Shown here in pieces: positions 47,001 to 57,086 of a stretch of 64,000 bases of DNA. The DNA lies in assembly GCA_003049485.1 (NCBI GenBank), contig PYST01000038.1, forward strand, positions 1 through 64,000. The letters run 5' to 3'. Both the position numbers and the translations under genes were made by a program. The DNA is from Ophioceras dolichostomum (lineage: Eukaryota > Ascomycota > Sordariomycetes > Magnaporthales > Ophioceraceae). The notes below the pieces were generated by a model. It saw only the letters and a program-made list of their open reading frames with translations, did no database searches and had not been told where the DNA came from. The stretch's first letter is position 1, and each line of letters opens with the position of its first letter.

Positions 47001-47105
47001 ATTTCTTCCCCCTGAATGGGTTGCATCCTTACAAGACTGCTCTTGATTCTCATGCTGACAATGCCGTGTTATTTCTTTACAGAGGTCAAGCGTCTTCGAG
47101 CCTAA
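44025..47105 (+). CDS. Large acidic conserved fungal protein with DEIDFE/DEIDWE motifs
   Basis: Three exons (44025-45197, 45270-46989, 47083-47105) encode 971 residues. The last exon supplies only EVKRLRA and the stop. Most of the protein is Asp/Glu-rich and likely disordered. One ordered segment spans the first intron, about residues 320-455: DVRVFYRRTEYSLFSKSD, SYFFSDMDALDYPLSQFL, LVMRIEGLGLEFSE, then KFLDQTTFGKIIDLHHQL and VVVFLVTRLHCSRRLENLL. It looks like a conserved helical domain but I do not recognise the family. The motif DEIDFE appears near residue 18 and again near 882, and DEIDWE near 917, which suggests a repeated binding motif. The C-terminus has KRGRE and KVKRLR-like basic patches that may be nuclear signals. 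Role unknown. Confidence 0.82.
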
Positions 47106-50023
47106 ATCACCCGGTCTCGCTCCATGCTTTCTTGTATTCGCTTTCCGGGGTGTCTGTTGCCGACACTGGCTCCTCCAGTAGCTTGTTGCAAGTGCATCTG
47201 CTACTCGACTTGTCCAGATCCAACGAGGGAGCATCCCAGCCCCTTCGCGTGTTTTCCTTTCTTGTTCTTTCCTTTTTCGGCTTTTTGATCGAGTTTCCCT
47301 CCCCAAACCCCTCGTAGTTGATACGATACGCACATACGGCGACCCCGACAGCAGATTTCCGGTCGCGACAACGAATCCGAAACGGCGCCACGTATAGCGG
47401 TCTATCTAGGTAAGTTTCGACGGCGGACCATTCAAGAAATCAACGACAACAGCAGCAAGTAACGGGCAAATATGCCCCTTCTTCGACCCGTCAAATCGAC
47501 GACGCGACTTTACCGAGAGACTCTGTCCATATGTACCGACCAAGCAACTCTCGCGATGAGATTCGGCAGGACAGTCCGAGCTGGCGACTAGAAAAGCCGC
47601 TTTCTCCTTCGGGATGATTTATCTAGGGAGCATTTGTTGGTGGAAGACGCGGTTGGTTCTGATGCTTGGTGACGCACTTCGAGAGAGAGGACGGGTTTTC
47701 TTTCTTCGTCCCATCCCCCTGTTTTAGTATTCTTATGGGCTCTTCTTTTTCCTCAGCCCGTACCTTACCTCTTTCCTGCCTTCCTGTATTGATCCTGTGG
47801 ACAACGAAAAACAAGCACAAAACAAGAGAACGAAAAGACGGCCGGAATTGGTCATTCCACGGGCTCGAAATGGGGGTGGACCTCGGCTTGGTAGAGTATC
47901 GGGCACAAGGCTGAGTGGTCACAAAGGGCGTTTTTGGCTTCGGGCGCTGGTTGGCAGCCAGTATCCATTTATGGGAAGGGGGCGTTCTATCTTTCTCACC
48001 CTGGAGGACGATAACGGTTCGGTGCCTTTTATCTTTCTCGAAAACTTCTTTATTTAAAGCACTCCTTGGGGAGGGTAGCGGTGAGAGAGGGGGTGAGCAG
48101 GCGGCGGAAAAGGGACGTTTTTTTTTCTCGGTCTTTCATATACCCTTGCCAGATACGAAGGGGAAATATCTCCTGTCAGTCTGGCACTTCGTAGTGTCCG
48201 GTTTGTTAACTAGCTAGCCCACTCGTGACGCGGCAGCCTAGTGAGGCTGTGCTCGCTTGGTAGAGTTGTTAATGACTTTTTCTTGAAAAATAATTTCCGG
48301 ACATATGGAGATGAGGTGACAGTTTCAATGTTCAATTTGTTGACGCTGCTGGCCCTAGATAACTGCAACTTGGGACGGTCTAGAACAGATCATGGATACT
48401 ACCTACAACCTGTATTATTTCTCAATCAAGAGGAGCTAAGAACTTGATGTGAGAGGTGGTTCCTGCGGGAGGCCCGACCATCCTGACATGGAGCCGAACC
48501 AGTCAAGCCTTCCTTAATTGAGCTGGCGCGAGATTGGCTTCTTTCCTTGTTCCCGTCCTATTGAGGCTCTAGTTGGCCTGTGAGCCTTGCTTTTGCAATG
48601 GGGGCTTTGATAATCTAGGGTCTAGCCCTGATCTAACGAGACACGCAATGTGGGCTACTATTCGCACTGAAGGGTATCAAGTACGAACTGAACAAATGCG
48701 TTGTCATGTATGACGGCAACCAGCTACAGCACCACAAGAAAGAAAGAAAATGGAAGCGGGCTTTCCTTGCTCTCGGAGGAAGATCTGTTTCGTTTCCTGC
48801 TAGAGCGGAGTTCGTCACGGACCCGATCTCTTCATCATATCGATCGTGGAACAAGGGGCCGAGGTGCCAACGTTCCCTGAAACAATGCCCCGGATGCGGG
48901 AGAAATTCTCGTTGCAGGGTTCATGTTCGAATTGAACCCTCAGGAAGCACCCCGGCGCTCTGGCGTCGCAATTCGTGTCCCGCCTATCCGGCTTGCTGTG
49001 CGAAAGACTGGGCTAGGCGATTTGCGTACAGCGCCTGAGGTGCTGTCTGGTGGTCTTGGCGGTGAGGTGATCTTGGTTCAGAGCTTCCAGTCAGGCAGGC
49101 TCCTGCTGCTCAAACGTTAAAACCCCCTGTTCCCACCCATCAAAATTCCATCCCCTATTCGGAGTTTGGCTTTTGTTTGGCTGGCCACCTCGCCACTCTT
49201 CCCCCCCTCCTTGCTTTTGCAGCGTACGGGCCTTTGAACCCACCCCATTGGATTAGATCGAATTTGGACCTGAACACCTGAACACCTGAACCTGGCTGGG
49301 GCCGAAAAAAACCAGCCCACCACCGCCGCACCGCCTACCAAACCCACCTTTTTATCCGTGTCCGTGACCCTCTCCTTTGGCTTGTACGTGTCGGCAGGCG
49401 AGACGACAGCCGGATCCTCCAAACTGGCCACGACCACCGAAACCCAAAGTTCGTCGCCGCCACACGCTCTCTCTTTGATGCATCATCGAAACGAACTATC
49501 GCATCGCCGCAACCGACGCAGAATCCTCAACTCTCGTTCGCGAGGATCTCGCCGCTCGCCGACTCTCTCCCTCCTCCAACCGTGATCAATCGCATTCATT
49601 TCCTCGCCCGGCGCGAGCATCTCGGGTGGCGCTACCGATAGATACTACGATACAGTCAATACAGTCAGCAGACAGGGAAGATCACAGCGAGTCGAGTCGA
49701 CGCTGGCCGACCTTGGATCACCGCCGCTCCCTCGCCTCACGACATACAGACCCGGCCGACCCTGGGTCTTATTCACCCTGGGTCCTCGATCCTGTCTGTC
49801 ACCGCTGGACCCGAACCCAATCCCATCGGCGATTAAAGCACCAAAAAACAGATTCTCTCCCCCGACTCGATTGTGCGCTTGGTCGTCCTGCATAATCACA
49901 TAATTCAGAAACAACGGGTTGCGCATCATCGCGAGCCCTCCCATTCGTTTCTCTCTTTCCTTTTTTTTTCTTCTTCTTTTCTTTCTTTCCTTGTTCTTCT
50001 TTTCCCCTTTTCTCTTGTTCAAG
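47106..50023. other. Intergenic region upstream of the NIPA gene
   Basis: In 2.9 kb no frame has a recognisable domain; the longest is 119 codons. The left part is the 3' UTR of the acidic-protein gene. A perfect hairpin (48916-48923 with 48933-48940) and a triple CTGAACAC repeat (about 49271-49292) are present. The last ~600 bases are C/T-rich promoter or leader sequence. Confidence 0.5.
48916..48940. repeat. Perfect 8-base inverted repeat (hairpin)
   Basis: AGGGTTCA and TGAACCCT flank a 9-base loop containing TTCGAA. It resembles a tRNA T-arm in part but no acceptor, D-arm or anticodon arm is seen around it. Confidence 0.6.
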
Positions 50024-51955
50024 ATGATGCTAGAGGAGAAGTATGCAGCTCCCCACCACAGTCCACCTGTCCTCTCCAGTGATGCGCGAGGACTATGTCC
50101 ACCTCGACGCTGGCTTCAACTTCGAGAGGTTCCGTTCGCGCTAACCTTCTTGCTTTGCGGTATAGATACATCGGCCTAGCCCTGGCTATGTCTTCAAGTT
50201 TAGCTATCGGTATAGGTGCCTCGTCTACTCGTCGATCTACGAACTCCCTCTTGCTGTCTAGGTTGCGACTGACCAAAGCCTTTCTCTCTGCGCAGGCACA
50301 AGTTTTGTGATAACCAAAAAGGTACCGCCCAACCGCAGAACTTTGCCTCAACTCCTGTCGCTCCCGCTACGCTATACGATGCCATACCGCACGCGCTCGA
50401 AATGCCATAATCGAACATTTTACTAATTCCACTCGGTTTAGGGCCTACAACAAGCTGAACAAAGGCATGGCTTCGAGGGCGACGGCTTCGTCTACTTGAA
50501 GAACCCATTATGGTGGGCAGGAATCGGAACGCGTGAGCCATGCCCCAATTTCCCCCGGCTAAATAGGAGTAACGGGATGGAAGAGTGCCAGAGGGGGGAA
50601 CGGCGCTCGTGTGACATGACTGACTTCGGCTGACAATGTCGGCGCATTGCGCTGATGCACAAACAGTGGTGGTGGGAGAGATCTGCAATTTCGCCGCGTA
50701 CGCCTTTGCGCCGGCAATCCTCGTCACTCCTCTAGGAGCGCTCTCGGTGCTGATCGGCGCCGTTCTCGGCTCTTACTTCTTGAATGAACTGCTGGGAACC
50801 CTTGGGAAGCTGGGCAGCGCGATATGCCTCATCGGCGCCGTCATCATCGTCCTCCACGCCCCACCAGACGAGGAGATCGAGACCATCGACCAGATCTTGC
50901 ACTTCGCTCTTCAGCCAGGTTCGTTCTATAGCCCCTTCCATACCCTCTCCTGCTTGTCCGTCTCTATGAAATTCATCGGATCTCGCTCAATCTGGCTCAT
51001 GCCTCCATATTCCCGATGTCGGCCTTGCGGCTAACAATGTGTACCTCTGTCAAGGGTTCCTGCTCTACGCCGCCATCGTCACGATTTATGCCACCGTGAT
51101 GATATATAGGGTGGCTCCCGTGCACGGAAAGAAGAATCCCTTGATCTACCTCTCGATCTGCTCGCTCGTGGGCTCGGTCTCGGTCATGTCGGTGAAGGCG
51201 TTCGGCATTGCGCTGAAGCTGACATTGCAGGGGAACAACCAATTCACCTCCCCATCAACTTACGTCTTCATGATCATCACGGTCGTCTGCATTTTGGTGC
51301 AAATGAACTACTTCAACAAGGCGCTCAGCCAGTTCCCAACAAATATGTATGCGCTCTCCCGCTCTTTGAACTCACACCATCTCTAGTAACTAACGCAAAC
51401 TCAACCTCCGCCGTCAGTGTCAACCCACTCTACTACGTCACTTTCACGACCGCCACCCTTTGCGCGTCCTTCATTCTTTTCAGCGGCTTCAACACGACTG
51501 ATCCGGTGAACACGCTCTCGCTCATCTGCGGGTTCCTCGTGACCTTCACAGGGGTCTACCTCCTGAACCTCTCCCGCGCCGACCCGAGCGGGAGGCGCCT
51601 GGCGAGTGGCCACACCGACGCGACAGGGACGGACATGGTGTCCAGCATCCAGACGCGCATGAGCATGGAGGCCCGCCGGAGCAGCATCAGCGGCGCCCGC
51701 CCCGGCCACCGCCACCGGCTGAGCGTCGGTAGCAACGGCGACCGCCAGGGGCTGATCCGCGCCTACGACGAGGAGGAGGCCGCGGGCTTCGGTCTCACCG
51801 ACCTCGCCGAGGACAGCGAGGAGGAGTCGGGCTCTCGCCCGCGCCGCAATGGGATCGAGAATGGCAATGGCAATGGCCTGGCGAATGGAAGCTCGGAACC
51901 AAAGCATTATGACGACTCAATAGAGCTGCAGCCGAGCAAGTCTTCGGAGGGTTAG
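50024..51955 (+). CDS. NIPA-type magnesium transporter
   Basis: Seven exons: 50024-50040, 50166-50215, 50296-50321, 50442-50532, 50667-50918, 51055-51346 and 51418-51955, all joining in phase to 421 residues. The family signature is clear: EKYIGLALAMSSSLAIGI, GTSFVITKK, GFVYLKNPLWWAGIGT, then LVVGEICNFAAYAFAPAILV, TPLGALSVLIGAVLGSYFL, and later NPLYYVTFTTATLCASFILF. About nine membrane helices occupy residues 7-~300. The C-terminal ~110 residues are hydrophilic, with Arg/Ser-rich and acidic stretches, and lie in the cytosol. NIPA proteins carry Mg2+ across endosomal or plasma membranes. Exons 1-3 are tiny (17, 50 and 26 bases). Two tandem ATGs at 50024 and 50027 could both start. The TAG stop is followed by 56 T-rich open codons. 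Confidence 0.93.
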
Positions 51956-53226
51956 ATTGAGATGTTGCCCTCGGCTCAGTTGGTTTCTCTTTGCTACGAC
52001 TTATTGCGTACCTACTGTTTGCATTGCATGCGCGTCCGTGGGATACATATGATTCCCAGTTTCTTGGGTATTTTTTCTTTTGCTGCTTTCTTTCTTCATC
52101 CTCGCCAAGATTTCTATCCGGCATGAATCCAAAGGTTCAGAGGAGTTCTTGTGGTTTTTTGTTTTCCTTTTCAATCTGTTCCTATGACCTGTTTCAATCC
52201 TAACTCTTCTGTAAATTTCGCCTGGCCACATATGGGAGAGGGAGGGGTACGATGATGCGGACACACTATGTCGGCGTTCACCCTGTCTTGGGCGTATTAG
52301 CTATCTAGCCAAACGACCGATCATCTCAGATAGGATTCGGGTTCTCAAAGAGCTTTTTCAGCCCTCACTGGGCGGCGTTGGTCTGGTCTAAGCCTGGGAG
52401 AGACGGAAGGGAATGAGGAGGGCATTATCTGGCGATCAAGGGTCCGGAACGGTCCCTTCATCTTCTCCTCGTCTATGTTTCTATTTTCGTTGGCTTCCTT
52501 TGATTTTCCCATTTCATCTGCTCATTCCCTTGTTGTCTTTCTCACTCGCAACTTTCTCTCTCGACTGGACCTGCCTCGAGGCTTCAAGGGAAAGAACAAC
52601 ATCCAAATACCTGTGGGTGGAACACTGGCGTTTTAAAGGTTGGGTGCTTCTACTAGAGACAGGAAAGATCTGTAAGATTTGGGCGAAGGCAAGACACGCC
52701 ATGCCGCGCCACAGTTTCTCACATACTACTTAACATAGGTGAATGTGTATAACTCGTAAGATATATTGAAGCATGAGCTGAGCTCCCTTCCAAGTGAAAG
52801 TAGCGTAGCGGATAGCGTTGCCGCAATTCTACACGGCCCCAGCGCCTGGACGCATCGTTGGCTGATGAGGTCGGGGCAGATGACAGAAGGCAAGATCACA
52901 TGTGACAGATGCAGAATGGGAGGAGGATCAGTAAAAAAAAAACGTCCGTTTTGAATGCCTGGGATTTAAACCCGTTTTAAGGCTATCTGTGAACAGTTTA
53001 CAGAGCCAGGCCAGAAAGAGCAACCATTCTTTCCGTTTCCCCATCCCGAGATCGCAAGTAATGCAGAGAAAGAGAGAAGAAAAATGTAAAAGTGAAGAAC
53101 AGGGCAAAAGAGAAACCCTACGCGAGCCAAACAACAAACGCCCAAGTTCACTTAGCTTGACCATTCCGAGGGATCATCCGTACGTCGCTTTCCCCATCCC
53201 TACCTACCTACTGTTCCCATCCCCAT
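51956..53226. other. Convergent intergenic region between NIPA and uS3
   Basis: No gene is recognised. T-rich sequence after the NIPA stop (51956-52123) is open in frame by chance or otherwise. CCTACCTACCTACTG repeats occur at about 53196-53213, close to the end of the uS3 downstream frame. Confidence 0.5.
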
Positions 53227-53466
53227 TTACCAACCACCAAAGGGCTCGAAAGACGGCGGAGCAAGGTCATCTTCCAGAGCCTGAGTGTCGCCAGGAGTCG
53301 ACGGAACCGCAAAGCCGAGCTCGAGCGAGTAGGCCACCTGCTGTGGGTCAATGCCGGCGTTGTTGGAGACACGGGGAGGTGAGTCGGCAGTAGCATCAGG
53401 GTGCAAGAGAGTATCGTCCAGAGAGACGGGCGGCTTGAACGACATAGCACCGAAGTCGGGAGCATC
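53227..53466 (-). other. In-frame coding-like extension downstream of the uS3 TAG stop
   Basis: Directly after the uS3 stop (TAG at 53469-53467) the same frame stays open for 79 sense codons and ends in TAA at 53227. It begins DAPDFGAMSFKPPVSLDD, and its last residues are APPSFEPFGGW. Only 3 of 79 codons end in A; C- and T-ending codons dominate, as in the ribosomal gene itself, so it looks like translated sequence rather than UTR. It contains its own ATG at 53445. Possible explanations are editing of UAG to UGG, programmed readthrough, splicing that uses the TAG as acceptor, or a separate small gene. I saw no strong donor upstream for the splicing model. Confidence 0.6.
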
Positions 53467-54435
53467 CTATTGCTCGGCAACGGGCTCCTCCTCAGCACCC
53501 TCCTGCTCGGCCTGGCGCGCAGCCTCGGCCGCAGCCTGCATCTGAGCGGCCTTGGCACCGTAGTCCTGGCTGATGGGCTGCACGACGGGGGTCTCCTCCT
53601 TCGGCTCGAGAATGGTGACGGCATCGGGCAGCGACTTCTGCGGACCGGCCTTGCCCTCGGGGTCGGAGCCGCGCATGATCTTGACCTTGATGCCTAGTAC
53701 ACCCTGGCGCAGCAGAACGTGGCGGGTGGCGCTGTCGATGAAGTCGCGGGCGGGCTGGCCGGAATGGATCATGAAACCGTCGGTGAACTTCATGGACTTG
53801 GCACGGGCGGCGCGCAGCTTGCCCGAAACGACGACCTCGCAGCCCTTGGCGCCGGACTCCATGATGAAGCGGAGGACACCGTAGCAGGCACGGCGGACAG
53901 CCAGACCGTTCAGCAGCTTGTAGCGCAGGGACTCGCACTGGGCCACGGCCGACAGACCGCGGTTCTGGACCTTGGCGGCGTACAGCGAAACCGAGTTCTC
54001 GGGGAACTTGAACCGCTTCTGGATCAACGACGTGAGCTCGCGGATACGACGGCCCTGCTCGCCGAGGACCTCTTGGGTGTGAGTGGCGCGAATGATGATA
54101 TCGGTAACAGTTGGAGTGACCCGGCTAATCCCAAGTTAGTTTTCGGTTCTCTTGGACTGGAAGAGGAACAATCAGGTGGTGACCAACACTTCGACACCAG
54201 AATAGCCCTCCTCGGCGAGCTCGCGCTGGAAAAACTCGTTCAGCTCGGCATAGAACACGCCGTCACCGACGAACTTCCTCTTTTTTGACCTGATCGAAGA
54301 GAATGTAACAATGTCGGTTAGCGAATCCAGTTCTATCCCTCCTTCGCGGTCGTTTCAAGCTCCAGGCGGGCAGGGTCGGCAAGCAGGCAGGGCAGGCAAA
54401 TGAAACACTCACATTTGAACACCCGGAGTAGCCAT
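53467..54435 (-). CDS. rps3: 40S ribosomal protein S3 (uS3)
   Basis: Three exons (54435-54413, 54289-54188, 54124-53467) encode 260 residues ending EEEPVAEQ. Exon 1 reads MATPGVQM split at its last codon, and exon 2 continues SKKRKFVGDGVFYAELNEFF. The KH domain includes TDIIIRATHTQEVLGEQGRR with the GxxG loop (GEQG). The C-terminal uS3 domain has RRACYGVLRFIMESGAKGCE, VVVSGKLRAARAKSMKF and GFMIHSGQPARDFIDSATRH. uS3 sits at the mRNA entry channel of the small subunit and helps decoding; it also acts in ribosome quality control. Codon use is highly biased to C-ending codons as expected for a ribosomal gene. The stop is TAG, followed by an open extension described separately. Confidence 0.97.
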
Positions 54436-54613
54436 GATGACTGATGTGTGCTGAAGACCTGACCTCGGATATTATGAAGGGAATGCGAATTGACGGGAGG
54501 GTGGCGATGGGCTTCGGGCAGACAGTACAGAGTCGACGATGGAGGTGGTGATCTCCAAAAAGTGTGAGCGAAACCTTGACTGGCCAAATTCCATGGTGGG
54601 GTGGGTGGAGCAA

Positions 54614-54621
54614 GCCCTAAC
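54614..54621. promoter_or_regulatory. Telobox-like site upstream of uS3
   Basis: GCCCTAAC lies about 180 bases upstream of the uS3 ATG (TTAGGGC on the coding strand). TTAGGG-type sites bound by Tbf1-like proteins and CACGTG sites bound by Cbf1 are known in ribosomal-protein promoters of several ascomycetes. A CACGTG occurs at about 54691. The assignment is by motif only. Confidence 0.35.
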
Positions 54622-54681
54622 TCGCTAGGCTTAAGTAAGCAAGCAAGCAAGGCTCAGATAGCCTTATCTAATCGCCGGAGG

Positions 54682-54922
54682 TGGACCGTGCACGTGGATG
54701 CCCAACCGAACCGAACTCAAGATAGCGGGGCCGACCTCGACCCCACGTCCGTCACGCAGCAAGTTGCTTTGCCTGGCATCATGGCATGTCTTCCACGTGC
54801 TGGCACGGGGAGAAAACATGATTCAACACGAGACAACACAGAACAATACATCACTCTACAGGCACAGAACAATATACTACATTACAGACGCAGAACAATA
54901 CATCACATTACAGGCACAGAAC
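54682..54922 (+). repeat. Left copy of a direct repeat bounding a decayed element
   Basis: The segment contains GATAGCGGGGCCGACCTCGA and AGCAAGTTGCT, and ends in a CAGAACAATACATCAC tandem array. A diverged copy in the same orientation lies 2.2 kb to the right. The match starts at GGACC(G/A)TGCACGTGGA, although a small insertion follows in this copy. Confidence 0.65.
54841..54922 (+). repeat. 26-bp tandem array
   Basis: GAAC anchors at 54841, 54867, 54893 and 54919 are each exactly 26 bases apart. The unit reads roughly GAACAATACATCACATTACA followed by GGCACA. About three full units are present. Confidence 0.8.
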
Positions 54923-54991
54923 TGTTTGAATTCGGCCTCCAGCCTCTCAGTGCGAGTCACGTGCCTATGAGCGTGACCATTACAACTTCCA

Positions 54992-55630
54992 ATGATCTCC
55001 CAAGTCCAGAATCTCTGTATCAAGTTGTATGCTTCTACCCTGAAGTGCCTGTATTATGATAAGAACAATACAGGTGCCGGCTGCACGATTTGCGCCCACA
55101 ACGGCAAAAAATGCGTCCTAATTCCGAATGATCTGCGCGGAATAGCCCAGTTCATTTGCGCCCAGCGCGTAAATGTAGCTTTGGGTATTCAAGAACTCCT
55201 GGGGAGGATGAAGTTTCCCACGCAGCTTGTTCTGCACGTGGGCGCAGGAATGATGGTGCTAAAAGCCATGGGAACTGCGTGGCGTTCGCTTGTGGACGCG
55301 GAGGCCGCCGCCGACATCAATGCGGCAAAGGGTTAGAACACCATCGCCAGACATATGATTAATTCAGCTGTTAAACAGCTCGAAACTCTCCCCCTTCTGT
55401 TGGCTGTGATCGGCCGGGTCGCCCTCGCGACAGCTTCAGATGACAAGCCGACGCCTAACGAACTTGATTTTTTCCGCGCCATAGTCGACAATGCGGAGAC
55501 AAAAGCGTCCCCAGAAGAGCCGATTATTGTCCAAGTTGCTATTACGGCTTTAAATTTGGCTGCTTTCCCAACTATCGAGCTGAGTGAGAAGCAGCAGAAA
55601 GCGATCGTGGCCAAGTTCCGTCGCCGATGA
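54992..55630 (+). pseudogene. Element-internal ORF, 213 codons interrupted by one TAG
   Basis: The frame from the ATG at 54992 reads 114 codons, meets TAG at 55334-55336, then stays open in the same frame to TGA at 55628-55630. The first part has a Cys-rich segment (GCTICAHNGKKCVLIPNDLR) and GIAQFICAQR, then GAGMMVLKAMGTAWRSLVD. The second part is helical (TLPLLLAVIGRVALATASDD, PIIVQVAITALNLAAFPTIE). I do not recognise a named family; Cys-rich CxxC...KCVxxP segments of this kind occur in lineage-specific fungal proteins near repeats. A diverged copy of the first part occurs at 55972-56241. The single TAG may be decay or an editing site. Confidence 0.5.
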
Positions 55631-55971
55631 TTGGTGCCCATCCACCAGGCGCACCGAGAGCTAGCCAACGCCGCGCTAGCATTCCAGGGACAACATTTCG
55701 CCCCGCCTCAGTCGATGGACCGAGATGCTCGGGGAACAATTCACGGATCACTTTGATGCCAAGGAACCATTCAAGTTCCCCTCCACCAGTCAGCGTAATC
55801 TCCTTCTGGAGCTCCGCGATAACCTCCTCTTTGGCACGGCAGGGTTGCTCGCGGGACCGGGCGCCGACTGAAAAGGATTTTGGTCACCGGGAGCTTCTGG
55901 TTCCGGCGTCGCGCCGGTAAGATCTAGCACGTCTGGAAGCTCCGCGCCCGGGACATTTCCATCGCTGAGGA

Positions 55972-56241
55972 TTGGGTCACCAAGACCATGAGGATATTCG
56001 CGCCTCCTGTATCAAAGGCACCAAAGGAGGCGGGTACCCGGGCTGCACCACGTGCTGGAATGATCTCAGGGGACTTGCCCAGTTCGTGTGCCGCGCCCGC
56101 GCCGAAGTCGCGTCCGAGATCATCACAGTGAACAACCTGGAAGAGCCAAGCCTGGCAGATGTCCATCGCGTGGGCTCCGGCGTCTTATGCCTCAAGGCCT
56201 TGGGGTCAGCGTGGCGTGTGTTAGTCGACACAAACGCCTGA
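55972..56241 (+). pseudogene. Diverged, partly deleted copy of the 54992 ORF
   Basis: The frame shows GCTTCWNDLRGLAQFVCRAR and then HRVGSGVLCLKALGSAWRVL, aligning with GCTIC...NDLRGIAQFICAQR and HVGAGMMVLKAMGTAWRSL of the upstream ORF. About 8-10 residues between the cysteines and NDLRG are missing. Tandem duplication followed by decay is the simplest explanation. Confidence 0.55.
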
Positions 56242-56882
56242 TTCGCGATCACTGAACGAATCGTCATCGTCAGAACACGCCCCGTCCGACCCGGTTGCCC
56301 ACAGTTGCTTCTTGGTAGGGACGAATTTTCCCAACACAGCGCGATTCTGTGTTGCGAGGGTTGAGGGAATCACCTCTGCTTTGGCAGAAGTGCTTCTCCG
56401 AAAAGCTCACGAGACTCGGGTTCGAACCGCTTCCCCATGAGCCTTGCTGCTTCAGCAGGAAAACAGACAAGGTGGTGGTATTCTTCTTCGTGGACGACGT
56501 GGTGGTCATCGGCCTCTAAGAAGCTACAAGACCAGCTGAAGCCGAACCTTAGGCTATCGAGCGTGTTCTTACGGAGCACGGTGCTGACGAAGCCGCTAGG
56601 CTGGAGTCGATGAAAGCCTTCATAGCTGAATATGAAAAGCGGAAAGAGCTTGGTCAAGTTCCCACGGTCTCGCGCCCAATCCGCGATCCTGCAGCTGGCA
56701 ACGCTGCCTCTTCTGGACTGCCCGCTTCGCACTTCGCCGTCGCCCCTGCGGCCGGTCATCATGGTTTCCTGGATCCGCCTCTGATGTAGTTCCCTGCGAG
56801 TACAACCAGCACAGCGGCCGGTCGTCCCGCGAACGCAGTGTTCGAACGACTTTTCTAGCCGGCGGAGGCAGCTCTCTCGCTC
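56242..56882. other. Element interior without recognisable gene
   Basis: No frame with a family motif is seen. A 213-codon minus-strand frame (57011-56373) crosses repeat sequence and has no domain. Confidence 0.45.
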
Positions 56883-57086
56883 CTGGACCATGCACGTGGA
56901 CAAACACATGAAGATAGCGGGGCCGACCTCGACCCCGCGTCCGTTAGGTAGCAAGTTGCTCTGGCTGTCTTCCAGGTACTGACTGGCACGGGTAGAAACG
57001 TAATACAGCACGAGAGAATACAGAACAGTACATTACATTACAGGCACGGAATAATACATCACATTACATTACAGTCCCAGACTGTC
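56883..57086 (+). repeat. Right copy of the direct repeat bounding the decayed element
   Basis: This copy shares GGACC.TGCACGTGGA, AAGATAGCGGGGCCGACCTC and AGCAAGTTGCTC with the left copy, with about 10-15% mismatches over the best part. It ends in the same 26-base-periodic CATTACATTACAGG array (anchors 57023 and 57049). Together the copies could be degenerate terminal repeats of a ~2.4 kb element, or ends of a segmental duplication. Confidence 0.6.

Noticed and set aside
46694..47053. Antisense frame over the end of the acidic-protein gene
   Set aside because: It mirrors the Asp/Glu-rich coding sequence as a Ser/Arg/Ala-rich reverse frame, a common artefact.
51956..52123. 56 open codons in frame after the NIPA TAG stop
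   Set aside because: The region is T-rich, as in fungal 3' UTRs, and gives a Phe/Leu/Cys-rich sequence. The length is not surprising at this composition.
56373..57011. 213-codon minus-strand frame across the right direct repeat
   Set aside because: It crosses repeat sequence, has no domain and runs antisense to the element's other frames.
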